This document shows, piece by piece, positions 9,248 to 18,540 of a stretch of DNA of 64,000 nt. The notes below the pieces were generated by a model. It worked only from the letters and a program-made list of their open reading frames with translations. It was not told the origin of the DNA and did no database searches. This DNA is from Sulfurimonas sp. HSL-1716. GTDB taxonomy: Bacteria; Campylobacterota; Campylobacteria; Campylobacterales; Sulfurimonadaceae. The translations under genes were made by a program, and so were the position numbers. Location of the stretch: the NCBI RefSeq assembly GCF_039645975.1, contig NZ_CP147918.1, forward strand, positions 868,001-932,000. Reading direction: 5' to 3'. Each line of letters opens with the position of its first letter. Position 1 is the first letter of the stretch.

Positions 9248-10603
9248 GTGAATGAGCAGATAGCACAGATAAAAAAGATATCGACAGCGGGGTTGGCAGG
9301 TATTGCTATCTTTTTTCTCTCATTCTCTTTTTTCAACATCGCACAGAGCTCTTTGCTCGGACTTATCGCTTTTTTGGTCGTTTTGTGGACAAATGAGGGG
9401 CTTCCTTTGGCGGTTGTGTCTTTGATGCCCATCGTGCTTTTTCCCGCTTTTGGAGTACTTTCTACCAAAGCGACCGCAGTTAACTACTCCAATCCCATCA
9501 TTTTTTTGTTTTTAGGAGGATTTTTGCTTGCCATAGCGGTTGAGAAGACAGGACTGCACCGTTATCTGGCAGAAAAGATACTCTCTTTTTTCCCTGATAC
9601 GGTAAGCGGTATCATCTACTCTCTCATCATCACTTCCGCACTGCTTAGTGCGATCCTTTCAAACACCACCACCGCTTTGCTGCTGATGCCCATTGCGCTG
9701 TATATCACGCAAGAGGAGAGGCTGAAGATGCGTTTTGCTCTTGCCATCGCATACGGTGCCAGCGTGGGAGGGATACTCACGCCCATCGGTACGCCGCCCA
9801 ACCTCATACTTTTTGGCATCATGCAGGAGCACTCTTTGGTGCTTATTCCGTTTTTAAAATGGGTGCTCATGGTGGCGCCGCTTTGTTTTGTCATGATATT
9901 TGTCGTGGGATTTTTACTTTCTATCGGCGTTAAAAATGTAAAGATGGAGCGTAAAGGGGAGGTGTTCTCTTTGACAAGAGAGCAAAAAAAGGTGATGTAT
10001 ATCCTTACGGGACTGATCATGCTTCTGTTTGTCAATGCACCGATCAGACCTTACTGGAACGGTCTTGGACTAAACGAGAGTGCCGTGCTTTTAGGTACCG
10101 GGCTGCTGCTGTTTATAGAGCCTTTTCGTATTCTGGAGTGGATGAGCGACAAAGAGAGGATACCCTATAGGATCATGTTCTTGTTCGGTGCCGGATTTTC
10201 CATAGCGGCCGCATTTACAAAAACAGGGCTTGCCGACGCTCTTGCTTCATATATATTAGGCTTTACCGCTCTTTCACCGATGCTGCTCATCCTCATAGTC
10301 GCCGTGCTTATTACTTTTACCACGGAGATCACCTCAAACACCGCGCTTGTTTCCATCATGCTTCCCGTCATCTATGCTGTTGCGCTCAAAGCGGGCATAA
10401 ACGTCACGCTTTTTATGATGATAGCTACCGTCTGCGCTTCATATGCGTTTATGCTCCCTATCGCCACTCCGCCAAACGCCATAGCTATGAGCAGCGGAGC
10501 CGTGGATGTAAGAACAATGATGAAATATGGCCTATTTTTAAATATTGCAGGTATAATTTCAGTCGTAATATTAGCCGAATTTTTTTGGAAGAGCGTATTG
10601 TAA
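9248..10603 (+). CDS. DASS/SLC13-family anion:sodium symporter
   Basis: A 451-residue inner-membrane carrier with about 11 to 12 hydrophobic helices. Both halves carry the family's Na+/substrate-binding hairpins: LSNTTTALLLMPIAL with GTPPNLI in the first half, and SNTALVSIMLPV with PIATPPNAIAMSSG in the second. Members import dicarboxylates, citrate, sulfate or related anions with sodium, and the substrate cannot be picked from sequence. The start is GTG (9248), with AAAGAAG upstream. It sits between the DUF3185 gene and a Dabb protein in one short-gapped run. Confidence 0.88.
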   Translation: MNEQIAQIKKISTAGLAGIAIFFLSFSFFNIAQSSLLGLIAFLVVLWTNEGLPLAVVSLMPIVLFPAFGVLSTKATAVNYSNPIIFLFLGGFLLAIAVEKTGLHRYLAEKILSFFPDTVSGIIYSLIITSALLSAILSNTTTALLLMPIALYITQEERLKMRFALAIAYGASVGGILTPIGTPPNLILFGIMQEHSLVLIPFLKWVLMVAPLCFVMIFVVGFLLSIGVKNVKMERKGEVFSLTREQKKVMYILTGLIMLLFVNAPIRPYWNGLGLNESAVLLGTGLLLFIEPFRILEWMSDKERIPYRIMFLFGAGFSIAAAFTKTGLADALASYILGFTALSPMLLILIVAVLITFTTEITSNTALVSIMLPVIYAVALKAGINVTLFMMIATVCASYAFMLPIATPPNAIAMSSGAVDVRTMMKYGLFLNIAGIISVVILAEFFWKSVL

Positions 10604-10615
10604 CAAGGAGAAAAT

Positions 10616-10906
10616 GTGATAGTTCATATAGTGATGTTCAAATTTAAAGATGAAGATAAATACGATAATATATTAACGGTAAAAGGCATGCTTGAAAAAC
10701 TGCCTTCAAAGATCGATGTTCTTAAAAAGATGGAAGTTGGAATAGACTTCAACCATAGTGAGAGAGCTTATGACATGAGTCTGTATTCAACGTTCGAGAC
10801 AAAAGACGATTTGGCGCTCTATGCGACGCATCCTGCGCATCTTGAAGTCCTTGCGTTGATAAAAGAAGTCGTTGAAAAAACAAAAGTAGTAGATTACGAG
10901 AAATAA
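10616..10906 (+). CDS. Dabb (stress-responsive alpha/beta-barrel) domain protein
   Basis: A 96-residue single-domain protein starting with HIVMFKFKDE and containing a YDMSLYSTFETKDDLALYATHPAHLEV stretch, both characteristic of the dimeric alpha+beta barrel (Dabb, PF07876) fold. The biochemical role of bacterial Dabb proteins is mostly unknown. The start is GTG (10616), with an ideal AAGGAGA 5 bases upstream. It follows the anion transporter by 12 bases and precedes a small Cys-rich protein by one base. Confidence 0.85.
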   Translation: MIVHIVMFKFKDEDKYDNILTVKGMLEKLPSKIDVLKKMEVGIDFNHSERAYDMSLYSTFETKDDLALYATHPAHLEVLALIKEVVEKTKVVDYEK

Positions 10907-10907
10907 G

Positions 10908-11105
10908 ATGGGCTGGACTTGTCAACATGATCTAAAAGGGCACTGCAAACTGTTAAACGTTCCGTGCGTTCCCGGAATAAAAGGGTGTACTCTCAATAAG
11001 GGTGCTTCTGTTGTTTTTACTACGGGAAACTATGATGAAGACAAAAAACGCAAAGAGGACTCTAAAGAGGAGATAGACTTCAGCGAACTTGCCAAAAGAA
11101 ACTAG
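10908..11105 (+). CDS. Small four-cysteine protein, function unknown
   Basis: A 65-residue soluble protein. Its first half has four regularly spaced cysteines (C5, C13, C20, C27) with H7 and H12 among them, which could bind a metal. The second half is charged and probably disordered (Lys/Glu-rich, about 45-65). It lies one base after the Dabb gene and overlaps the convergent ABC-F gene by four bases at the 3' end. I do not recognise a named family. Confidence 0.65.
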   Translation: MGWTCQHDLKGHCKLLNVPCVPGIKGCTLNKGASVVFTTGNYDEDKKRKEDSKEEIDFSELAKRN

Positions 11106-13039
11106 GAGTTTTCTATCTCCTCGACCTTCTCTTCGATGCTGAGCAGTTCTTCGACCTTTTGCTCATAGGTATCTTCGAGTTCTTGAAGCTCAGCCGCTAA
11201 GACGGTAATGCCTATCTTTTCATAACATGAAGGATCGGCAAGACAGCTTTTTTTCTCATCTATGCGTTTTTCCAGCTCATTTATCTCCGATGGCAGTTTT
11301 TCCAAGGCTATTTTCTCTTTAAACGTCAGTTTGAGCGTTTTTTGTTTAACTCTCTCGACGGGTTTTTCCTTTGTGCTCTCTTTTTCCATCTCCGAGAGCT
11401 CTTGAAGTTCGCGTTCTAGTTCCAAGTATTCGGAGTACTGCTGATAGCTCTCTTCGATCTTTGCATCGCCTTTGAAGATAAAGAGTTTTTTGGCGATCTT
11501 GTCCACGAAATACCTGTCGTGGCTGACGATGATGACGGCACCCGGGAAGTTTGTGAGTTTTTCTTCCAAGATGTTGATGGTCGGAATATCGAGGTCGTTC
11601 GTCGGCTCATCGAGGATGAGGATATCCACCTTTTTGGTAAATAAAAGTGCAAGGGCGACGCGGTTTTTTTCTCCGCCGCTGAGCACGCTTATCTTTTTGT
11701 CCAAGAATTCTCTCGGAAAAAGAAAGTTCTTTAAGTAGCCGTAAACATGCATATTTTTCCCCTGCACGTCTACTCTGTCTCCGCCGTTTGGGCAAAACGT
11801 TTCGATGAGGTCTTTGCTGTCATCGAGCATCTCTCTGTGCTGGTCGAAATACCCGATAGTAAAATCGCCGCGGTTTATGGTTCCGCTTGTCGGTTTGATA
11901 CGTCCCAAAAGTGTTTTAAGCAGCGTTGATTTTCCGCTGCCGTTTGGTCCGACTATCGCGATGACATCTTTTTGCAGGATGCGTGTACTGAAATTGTCTA
12001 TGAGTTTTTTTGTACCAAGGGTTACATTGAGATCTTCTACCTCAAAAAGCATTTTTTGTCTGTTGACGCTTTTGTCGCGGTTGAAGTTTTTTGCTTCACG
12101 CTCAAGCTCTACACTCATTTTGCGTATCTTTGCGGGATTTGTCTTTGCGTCTTCTCGAAGCTCCATCAGACGTGCTTTTCTGCCTTCGTTGCGTTTGAGT
12201 CTTGCCCGCACACCTCTAGAGTACCACTCGTTTTCCGATTTTACGAGCCTTAAAAGATTTTCATGCTGTTTTTGAAGAGTACGGAGGATCTCCTCTTTTT
12301 GAGCAAGGTAATCGCTGTATCCTCCTTTGAACTCTCTAAGTCTGCACTCTTCGACCTCTATGCTTTTTGTAGCTATCCTGTCTATAAAATATCTGTCATG
12401 GGAGATAAAGACGAGCGTGAATTTCTCTTTTAAGATAAGATCTTCCAAAAACTCCACCATATAGACGTCAAGATGGTTGGTCGGTTCGTCAAGAAGCAGT
12501 ACATCTGGCTTTTGAAGAAGAAGTGAAGCAAGTGCGACGCGTCTTTGTTCTCCTCCGCTCAAGAGAAGTACGGGTTTGTCTTCATACTCTTTGAGTTTAA
12601 AATGCTCTATCACCCTTTGAATCTTGTCATCCAGACTCCAGGCACTATGGTGGTCGAGATAGTTTCCAAGTTTTGCATGTTCATCGAGCAGATTTCTGTT
12701 TTCAAAATCATCGACGAGCAGAAGCGAGATCTCGTCATATCTCTTTTTGGCGTCTATAAGCTCTTTTAAGCCGTCTCTGACGGCTTCTTTTACACTTTGT
12801 CCCTCTTTGAACTCCGGACGCTGTGAGAGCATTTTTACCTCTAGGTCCTGACGGGTGATGCGCTCTCCCGCGTCTGCTTCAAGCGAGCCGTCCACGATCT
12901 TCATCAGCGTCGATTTTCCGCTGCCGTTCTTTCCGATTATGACGATACGCTCTCCCTCTTCGACATGAAAGTTTATATTTTCCAGGATCTTTTGCGCTTC
13001 GTAGTGTTTAGATATATTTAGTAGGTCTATTAGTGCCAT
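11102..13039 (-). CDS. uup: ABC-F family ATPase (Uup-like)
   Basis: A 645-residue soluble protein with two ATP-binding cassettes and no membrane domain, the mark of ABC-F translation or ribosome-associated factors. Cassette 1 has Walker A GKNGSGKST (36-44), signature LSGGEQRR and Walker B LLLDEPTNHLD. Cassette 2 has GPNGSGKST, LSGGEKNR and LILDEPTNDLD. The long Arg/Lys-rich linker between them is the P-site tRNA interaction motif region. A C-terminal coiled coil (about 540-645), rich in Glu and Lys, points to Uup instead of EttA. It is last in a minus-strand run after a cytochrome c and a small membrane protein. Confidence 0.9.
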   Translation of the reverse strand: MALIDLLNISKHYEAQKILENINFHVEEGERIVIIGKNGSGKSTLMKIVDGSLEADAGERITRQDLEVKMLSQRPEFKEGQSVKEAVRDGLKELIDAKKRYDEISLLLVDDFENRNLLDEHAKLGNYLDHHSAWSLDDKIQRVIEHFKLKEYEDKPVLLLSGGEQRRVALASLLLQKPDVLLLDEPTNHLDVYMVEFLEDLILKEKFTLVFISHDRYFIDRIATKSIEVEECRLREFKGGYSDYLAQKEEILRTLQKQHENLLRLVKSENEWYSRGVRARLKRNEGRKARLMELREDAKTNPAKIRKMSVELEREAKNFNRDKSVNRQKMLFEVEDLNVTLGTKKLIDNFSTRILQKDVIAIVGPNGSGKSTLLKTLLGRIKPTSGTINRGDFTIGYFDQHREMLDDSKDLIETFCPNGGDRVDVQGKNMHVYGYLKNFLFPREFLDKKISVLSGGEKNRVALALLFTKKVDILILDEPTNDLDIPTINILEEKLTNFPGAVIIVSHDRYFVDKIAKKLFIFKGDAKIEESYQQYSEYLELERELQELSEMEKESTKEKPVERVKQKTLKLTFKEKIALEKLPSEINELEKRIDEKKSCLADPSCYEKIGITVLAAELQELEDTYEQKVEELLSIEEKVEEIENS

Positions 13040-13092
13040 ATTTGTTTTGTATCCCTAAAGTTTATAAAAAAGGTAGTTTACTAGATTGTGGA

Positions 13093-13392
13093 TTAAAAAC
13101 AGATACGTTTTGCAACATACCAGACGGCAATGGCGTTGTCGGTATAGGCGAATTCTCTTTGATTTGCCGGGATTACTTCGTTTCGCAATTTTGAACGTAT
13201 GATGCCTACGATCAAAAAAGTGATAAGAAGCACGGCTCCCGCTATGAAATAATCATACAGATACCATGCCCATAAAGCAAAAAGGGCGGGAGAAAACTTT
13301 AAAAAAAAGCTTATGAAAAAAACCAGCACTCCGCATTTTTTGTTTTTGATCTTTGGTGTCGGTTCGATCAGTTCTAAAAAATCATTGTCCAT
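13093..13392 (-). CDS. Small membrane protein, function unknown
   Basis: A 99-residue protein with a polar N-terminus (1-20), one long or two short hydrophobic segments (about 22-46 and 47-66) and a hydrophilic C-terminal tail with EVIPANQREFAYTDNAIAVWYVAKR. No known motif is seen. It lies three bases after the stop of the cytochrome c gene on the same strand, so the two are likely translated from one message. Possibly it anchors or assists the cytochrome, but this is only a guess from position. Confidence 0.6.
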   Translation of the reverse strand: MDNDFLELIEPTPKIKNKKCGVLVFFISFFLKFSPALFALWAWYLYDYFIAGAVLLITFLIVGIIRSKLRNEVIPANQREFAYTDNAIAVWYVAKRICF

Positions 13393-13395
13393 AGC

Positions 13396-13806
13396 TTAAA
13401 ATTTCACATCCTCGTATCTGTCGTATATCCATTTGGCGACTGCTTGGCGCTCATCCTCTTTTAAGGTCTTGACGGCGGGCATGACGCCGAACTTCTCAAC
13501 GGCACCCATCCTGCACATCGTGTCTTCGGCCCGCGGATTTTGGATATAGTCTTTTATAAAAGCTATTATAACACGTCTTTTAACATCCTCGAATTCATCT
13601 TCTTTGATGCTAACCTGTTCTTTTAGGCGGTTAGCGACTTCATTCATAGGAGGTGCTTTTATTTTGTCCAGGTTTTTTAGAGTGTACTCTTTTGTCAAAA
13701 GTTCGGCATGGCACTTTTTGCAGTTATTTTTAAAGACCTCGTAGCCTTCGTCGGCAAAAGATGCCGATGCCAAGATCATAAGCGAGAGAGAGATGAGTTT
13801 GAGCAC
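13396..13806 (-). CDS. Periplasmic monoheme cytochrome c
   Basis: A 136-residue protein with a cleavable signal peptide (1-18, ending ASASFADEG). A single heme-c site, CKKCH, follows in the context VFKNNCKKCHAE. Met residues near the C-terminus (CRMGAVEKFGVMPAV) could give the sixth heme ligand. The rest is helical, ending in AVAKWIYDRYED, as in class I cytochromes. It should carry electrons in the periplasm. It is the first gene of a minus-strand run with a small membrane protein and uup, and is divergent from the chemoreceptor. Confidence 0.85.
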   Translation of the reverse strand: MLKLISLSLMILASASFADEGYEVFKNNCKKCHAELLTKEYTLKNLDKIKAPPMNEVANRLKEQVSIKEDEFEDVKRRVIIAFIKDYIQNPRAEDTMCRMGAVEKFGVMPAVKTLKEDERQAVAKWIYDRYEDVKF

Positions 13807-14045
13807 TATATATCCTTAGTAAATAAAATGTGCAAGATTCTATCAGGTGTGTGTTAATTTAACATTAATCTACGGGAAAAAATATAAAAAAGACTTATGT
13901 ATTCTCATAAAGATGATATTTTAAATTTTAATGTTCTAAATCAAAGAAATATAAATAAAAAGGTGATATAGTATACCTTTATTAAAATCTAAGAATGAAT
14001 GATTCGTTTATTACGATGTCGGTATTTTGAAGAAAAGGAAGAGAA
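13807..14045. other. Divergent intergenic region, cytochrome c / chemoreceptor
   Basis: 239 AT-rich bases between two divergently transcribed genes, so both promoters must lie here. On the plus strand the best -10 candidates are TATAGT (13967-13972) and the overlapping TATACC (13972-13977). GAAAAGGAAGAG directly before 14046 serves as ribosome-binding site. I see no clear dyad or small gene. Confidence 0.4.
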
Positions 14046-16037
14046 ATGGGGTTATTAAAATATTTTAGCATCCGCGGTAAATTATTTTTGCTTTTTGCTA
14101 TTCCTGCAATTGCGCTCTTGGCACAGATAGCACTTGTTTTGGTCGAAAAAGCTCATGTGGTGAGTGAGAGCGATGTTCTAAAAAAAGCATTGACGGTTTC
14201 AGTGGATGTCAGCGGATTGGTACATGAGATGCAAAAAGAACGCGGCATGTCTGCAGGATATCTTGCATCCAAAGGCGCTAAGTTCGGCGATCTCCTGCCA
14301 AAACAGCGCACATTGACGGATGAACGGCTGAAAAAATTGAGAGAAACTATTAAAAATTCGGACCTGGATGCGATGCCTAAAGAGTTCGTATCCAAACTGC
14401 AAGAATCCGTAGCCAGATTGGATGATCTTAAAACAATTCGTACAAGCGTGACGGGGCAGAGCATATCTAAAAAAGACGCCATAGCCTATTATACGATCAC
14501 GAACGGAGATTTCTTAGATTCCATCGGAGTGCTGTCAAAAGTTTCGACGAACCAGACCGTTGTAAAAAAGCTTAACTCCTATGTGAATTTTCTTTATTCC
14601 AAAGAGCGTGCAGGAATAGAAAGAGCGGTCGGATCGGGTATATTCGGCAGCGGCCGCGTAACTACCCAGGATCGTACGAAATTCAATACGCTGATCGTCG
14701 AACAAAATACTTTCTTAAAAAGTTTCAAAATACTGGCGGACAAAGATAATATCGAAGTCTTGAAACAGACACTTAAAGGAGATGCCGTAAACGAGGTCGA
14801 ACGTATGCGTTCGATCATACTAAATGCTACTCCCGACGTTCAGCTGAACGTCGATGCGACATACTGGTTCAAGATGATAACCAAAAAAATAAACCTTTTA
14901 AAAGACGTGGAGAACCATCTTTCACAAAATCTCTTGAGCTCTATCGATAAGATCAAGAAGAAACAAAATACGACATTGATCTACATAACCATCGCAAACG
15001 CGTTCGTTGTGATATTTGCTTCCGTGATCGGGCATGTCATCTCTCAATATATTTTAGCTTCCTTAAAAGAGATCAACCGCGTATCGAGCAATCTGGGTGC
15101 TGGAAATCTTACGGAAAAACTTAATATCGATTCAAAAGATGAGATAGGGCAGACCTCTGTTGAGATCAACAGTTTTATATCCAAGGTACGGGAGACGTTA
15201 AGTATTGCCAAAGGAAAAAGCGACGAGAACGTTACGATCGCCCATGAGTTGTCTGCAACCGCTATGAACGTGGGCAGCAGCGTCGAAAAATCGGTTTCCA
15301 TTATCAATGATGCGACACATCAGGCCGATGAGATCAGAAACTCTATCCTCAAAGCGATCGAAGATTCGCAAAAAAGCAAAGAGGATATTCTCAATGCCAA
15401 CGAAACCTTAGAAGATGCGAAAGAGGATATCATAGGATTGACATCTAGAGTACAAGAATCAGCAGAAGTAGAGATAGAGCTTGCCGATCGTATGAAAAAT
15501 ATCTCCAATGATGCCGAACAGGTGAAATCGGTACTTGAAGTGATCTCCGATATTGCCGACCAGACAAATCTGCTTGCGCTCAATGCTGCTATCGAAGCAG
15601 CACGCGCAGGTGAACATGGCCGCGGATTTGCCGTTGTTGCGGACGAAGTGAGAAAACTTGCCGAACGTACGCAAAAATCTCTTGTCGAGATCAATGCGAC
15701 GATCAATGTCATCGTAAAATCGATCATCGATCTGAGCGCTCAGATGAACAATGGTTCAAAAGATATCGAAGAGCTTTCTCAAGTGGCTTCAGAAGTAGAG
15801 AAAAAGATAACGCATACGGCTACTATCGTCAATCAAGCCGTTGATGTCGCCGATAAAACGGTGCAAGATTTCACAAATGCCGGAAACGGAATCGAAAATA
15901 TAGTCTCCAAAGTAGACGAGATCAATCATATCTCCTCTACGAACGCAAGAAACGTGGAAGAGATCGCTGCTGCTGCGGACCATCTTAATGCTATGACGAC
16001 CGAGCTGCATAGCAAACTCGAAGCCTTTAGAACATAA
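14046..16037 (+). CDS. Methyl-accepting chemotaxis protein with NIT sensor domain
   Basis: A 663-residue chemoreceptor. TM1 (about 12-33) and TM2 (about 311-337) bracket a periplasmic NIT-type sensor, recognised by [14 protein letters not shown] (60-73). NIT domains are named for nitrate/nitrite sensing. A HAMP segment (about 338-390, with [18 protein letters not shown]) and a methyl-accepting signalling domain follow. The strictly conserved hairpin tip starts at [18 protein letters not shown] (503-520). There is no CheR-binding pentapeptide at the C-terminus. Nitrate or nitrite as ligand fits a denitrifying sulfur oxidiser but is inferred. It is a single-gene unit closed by a strong terminator. 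Confidence 0.93.
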   Translation: MGLLKYFSIRGKLFLLFAIPAIALLAQIALVLVEKAHVVSESDVLKKALTVSVDVSGLVHEMQKERGMSAGYLASKGAKFGDLLPKQRTLTDERLKKLRETIKNSDLDAMPKEFVSKLQESVARLDDLKTIRTSVTGQSISKKDAIAYYTITNGDFLDSIGVLSKVSTNQTVVKKLNSYVNFLYSKERAGIERAVGSGIFGSGRVTTQDRTKFNTLIVEQNTFLKSFKILADKDNIEVLKQTLKGDAVNEVERMRSIILNATPDVQLNVDATYWFKMITKKINLLKDVENHLSQNLLSSIDKIKKKQNTTLIYITIANAFVVIFASVIGHVISQYILASLKEINRVSSNLGAGNLTEKLNIDSKDEIGQTSVEINSFISKVRETLSIAKGKSDENVTIAHELSATAMNVGSSVEKSVSIINDATHQADEIRNSILKAIEDSQKSKEDILNANETLEDAKEDIIGLTSRVQESAEVEIELADRMKNISNDAEQVKSVLEVISDIADQTNLLALNAAIEAARAGEHGRGFAVVADEVRKLAERTQKSLVEINATINVIVKSIIDLSAQMNNGSKDIEELSQVASEVEKKITHTATIVNQAVDVADKTVQDFTNAGNGIENIVSKVDEINHISSTNARNVEEIAAAADHLNAMTTELHSKLEAFRT

Positions 16038-16050
16038 CCGCCGTTTTTAT

Positions 16051-16088
16051 AAAAGGACATAGCCGATTTTGAAGCTATGTCCTTTTTT
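16051..16088 (+). terminator. Rho-independent terminator after the chemoreceptor
   Basis: A perfect 13-base-pair stem (16051-16063 with 16074-16086) around a 10-base loop, beginning 13 bases after the chemoreceptor stop. The 3' arm runs into T residues. The 5' arm begins with AAAA, so it could also work on the opposite strand. It is the clearest terminator in the window. Confidence 0.85.
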
Positions 16089-16249
16089 ACGGATATATCC
16101 GAGCGAATATATAAAAATCAGCCTTCTTTGCCGGTACATAGATAGATCATGGATAAAAAATATACTTAAATCGTCATATTGCTTCAAAGGCTTAAGAGAT
16201 AGATATTCTATTTTGGATATGATTACGATCATAAAATAAAGGATCTGAA

Positions 16250-16441
16250 ATGTCGGAACCGAATTTGGAAGATATATCTGATTACGATTCTCTCAAAGGT
16301 CATAAAAAAAGAGTAGTATGGAGCGTGATCCTGATCGGGTTGATCATCGGTATAATATATGTACTAAGCTATGACTACCTGGTTAATGTTACGGATTCGA
16401 TCCACATTGAAAAGAATATAGGTACTATACCGGTCAAATAA
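16250..16441 (+). CDS. Small single-span membrane protein, function unknown
   Basis: A 63-residue protein with an acidic N-terminus (1-15), a Lys/Arg patch (GHKKR) and one hydrophobic segment (about 22-43). A short periplasmic tail follows. The Lys/Arg patch before the helix predicts an inside N-terminus. AAAGGA 6 bases upstream supports the ATG. It precedes the M48 protease by 24 bases and may be cotranscribed. No family recognised. Confidence 0.55.
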   Translation: MSEPNLEDISDYDSLKGHKKRVVWSVILIGLIIGIIYVLSYDYLVNVTDSIHIEKNIGTIPVK

Positions 16442-16465
16442 TATAAAAAAGGATTTTGGAAATAT

Positions 16466-17722
16466 ATGTTAATGACAATCATAACGCTATATTCGTTTTA
16501 TGTACTGATAAATCTCTATGTCAGTGTTATGCAGATCGGGTATATAGCCCAGGCAAAGAAGAAAGCTCCGGTACTTATGGAGTGCGATGAGTATGTAAAA
16601 GCGGCAGACTATGCCATCGCCAAAGAGAGACTTTCCATTGCAAACACGATTGTCGATTATATGACTGTTTTGATATGGATAGGATTTGGGATTGCATATC
16701 TCAGTAACAATCTGTTCATAGCAAACGAAGCGCTAAAAAGCGTAGCCGTCGTTCTTGGTTTTGTCCTTATCAACTCCCTTATATCACTGCCGTTTTCAAT
16801 ATATGAGAAGTTCGTACTGGATGAAAAATTCGGATTTAACAAATCGACGGCGGGGCAGTTCATAAAAGACACGTTAGTGACTCTGGTCTTGAGCATACTT
16901 TTTGGCGGACTCGTCGTTTGGGGCGTCTATCTCATAATGACTACGTTGCAGTTTTGGTGGTTATGGAGTTTTGTCTTTATCTTCGGTGTCATGATCTTGA
17001 TAAACATGTTCTTTCCTACAGTGAGAGCTATGTTCTTTGACAAACTTACCCCGCTTGAAGATGAAAAACTTGCCCAGGAGATAAAAGCGTTAATGGATAA
17101 GACAGGCTTTGTAAGCAGCGGAGTGTTTATAAGCGACGCAAGCAAACGCGATGCAAGACTTAATGCTTATTTCGGCGGTCTTGGAAAGACAAAAAGGGTA
17201 GTGCTTTTCGATACGCTGCTGCAAAAACTGGAGCCAAAAGAACTGCTTGCGGTCTTAGGGCATGAGCTCGGACATTTCGCGCATGGCGACATATATAAAA
17301 ATATAGCGCTTGTAGGCGTCATGCTTTTTGCGATGTTCGCTCTGTTTGGAAATCTTCCTCAAAACCTCTACCTTGAGATGGGCTTGTCTCCTTCACCGTA
17401 TATCATCATGATACTTTTTTTGATATTCATGCCTGTGTTGAGCTTTGTCATGATGCCTGTCATGGGTATTCTTAGCAGACATAATGAGTATGAAGCAGAC
17501 AAGATGGGAGCACAGCTCGGCGGAGCGAGCGGAGAGATAGAGCTTGCAAATGCCTTGAAAAAACTCGTGACGGAAAACAAAAGCTTTCCGCTTTCCCATC
17601 CGGTATATATATTTTTTCACTATACGCATCCGCCTGTCATCGAAAGGCTAAAAGCATTAGGCGTTGATATAGCGGATGCGGATACCGGTGCTTTAGAGGG
17701 TGCATGTCCGAATATAGATTAA
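16466..17722 (+). CDS. Ste24-type M48 membrane zinc metalloprotease
   Basis: A 418-residue integral-membrane protease resembling CAAX prenyl protease 1. Several N-terminal helices (about 3-25, 63-83, 91-112, 138-160, 163-183) come before the catalytic domain. The zinc site is HELGH at 266-270, with E267 the general base. The third ligand is expected in NEYEADKMG, about 70 residues later. Two more helices lie between these motifs. In bacteria such proteins are thought to work in membrane-protein quality control, since prenylated CAAX substrates are absent. Its end overlaps prmC by 19 bases. Confidence 0.9.
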   Translation: MLMTIITLYSFYVLINLYVSVMQIGYIAQAKKKAPVLMECDEYVKAADYAIAKERLSIANTIVDYMTVLIWIGFGIAYLSNNLFIANEALKSVAVVLGFVLINSLISLPFSIYEKFVLDEKFGFNKSTAGQFIKDTLVTLVLSILFGGLVVWGVYLIMTTLQFWWLWSFVFIFGVMILINMFFPTVRAMFFDKLTPLEDEKLAQEIKALMDKTGFVSSGVFISDASKRDARLNAYFGGLGKTKRVVLFDTLLQKLEPKELLAVLGHELGHFAHGDIYKNIALVGVMLFAMFALFGNLPQNLYLEMGLSPSPYIIMILFLIFMPVLSFVMMPVMGILSRHNEYEADKMGAQLGGASGEIELANALKKLVTENKSFPLSHPVYIFFHYTHPPVIERLKALGVDIADADTGALEGACPNID

Positions 17723-18540
17723 AAGAGCTGCAAAAAGAGTTAATTGATATTTTAAACGGCAAGATCGAAAGACCCGCACGCGAAGCACAGTTGATACTCA
17801 TGCACTCGTTTGGATGCGATGAACTTTGGCTTATGATGCATAAAGACGAGATGATCGAAAATGCGAACGAGATCATAAACAAAGCACAACGGCGTTCTTT
17901 GAACGAACCTCTTGAATATATTACCAACCGCGTCAGCTTTTATTCTCGGGAGTTTTTTATAGATTACGGTGCGCTCATCCCCAGACCCGAGACAGAATTG
18001 CTTATCGACGAGGTACTCAAACGTATCGAAGACAAAGAGAGCCGGCTTGTATTCGCAGAGGTCGGAGTGGGTAGCGGGATCATATCTATAGTCTTGGCGC
18101 AGTATCTGCCAAATGCAGAGTTTATTGCCGTAGATATCTCTAAAGACGCATTGAAAATAGCAGAGGAAAACATAAAAAGATTCGGATTGGAGAAAAGAAT
18201 AGAACTAAGACACGGCTCTTTACTCGAACCGGTAAAGGAAAAGATAGATTTTCTTGTATCGAATCCTCCATACATAGCCGATGATGCCCCTTTGGAATCA
18301 AACCTCTCCTATGAGCCTCAAAATGCTCTGTTTGGGGGAAAGATAGGAGATGAGATAATAAAAAAGCTTCTTATAGAGTTTTTAAATCGGGATATTAGTT
18401 TTTTTTGTTGTGAGATGGGTTATGATCAAAGGGATAAAATAGTAAACTTTTTATCCGATAAAGTTTACGGCAATATAGATTTTTACAAAGATTTAAGCGG
18501 TTTTGACAGAGGTTTTACAGTAAAGGCGATAGATGAATAA
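17704..18540 (+). CDS. prmC: Release factor glutamine methyltransferase PrmC
   Basis: Methylates the GGQ glutamine of peptide release factors RF1 and RF2 using S-adenosylmethionine. The 278-residue protein has the N-terminal helical domain that docks the release factor (1-85). The PrmC-typical LIPRPETE comes next (91-98). The SAM-binding AEVGVGSG lies near 118-125, and the catalytic NPPY is at 187-190 followed by YEPQNALFGG. All key motifs are intact. Start overlaps the M48 protease gene by 19 bases and its stop overlaps the next gene by eight, indicating translational coupling. Confidence 0.95.
   Translation: MSEYRLKELQKELIDILNGKIERPAREAQLILMHSFGCDELWLMMHKDEMIENANEIINKAQRRSLNEPLEYITNRVSFYSREFFIDYGALIPRPETELLIDEVLKRIEDKESRLVFAEVGVGSGIISIVLAQYLPNAEFIAVDISKDALKIAEENIKRFGLEKRIELRHGSLLEPVKEKIDFLVSNPPYIADDAPLESNLSYEPQNALFGGKIGDEIIKKLLIEFLNRDISFFCCEMGYDQRDKIVNFLSDKVYGNIDFYKDLSGFDRGFTVKAIDE

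Noticed and set aside
16047-16232. Minus-strand 61-codon open frame after the chemoreceptor
   Set aside because: It spans the terminator hairpin, has no ribosome-binding site and an unremarkable composition; judged to be chance.
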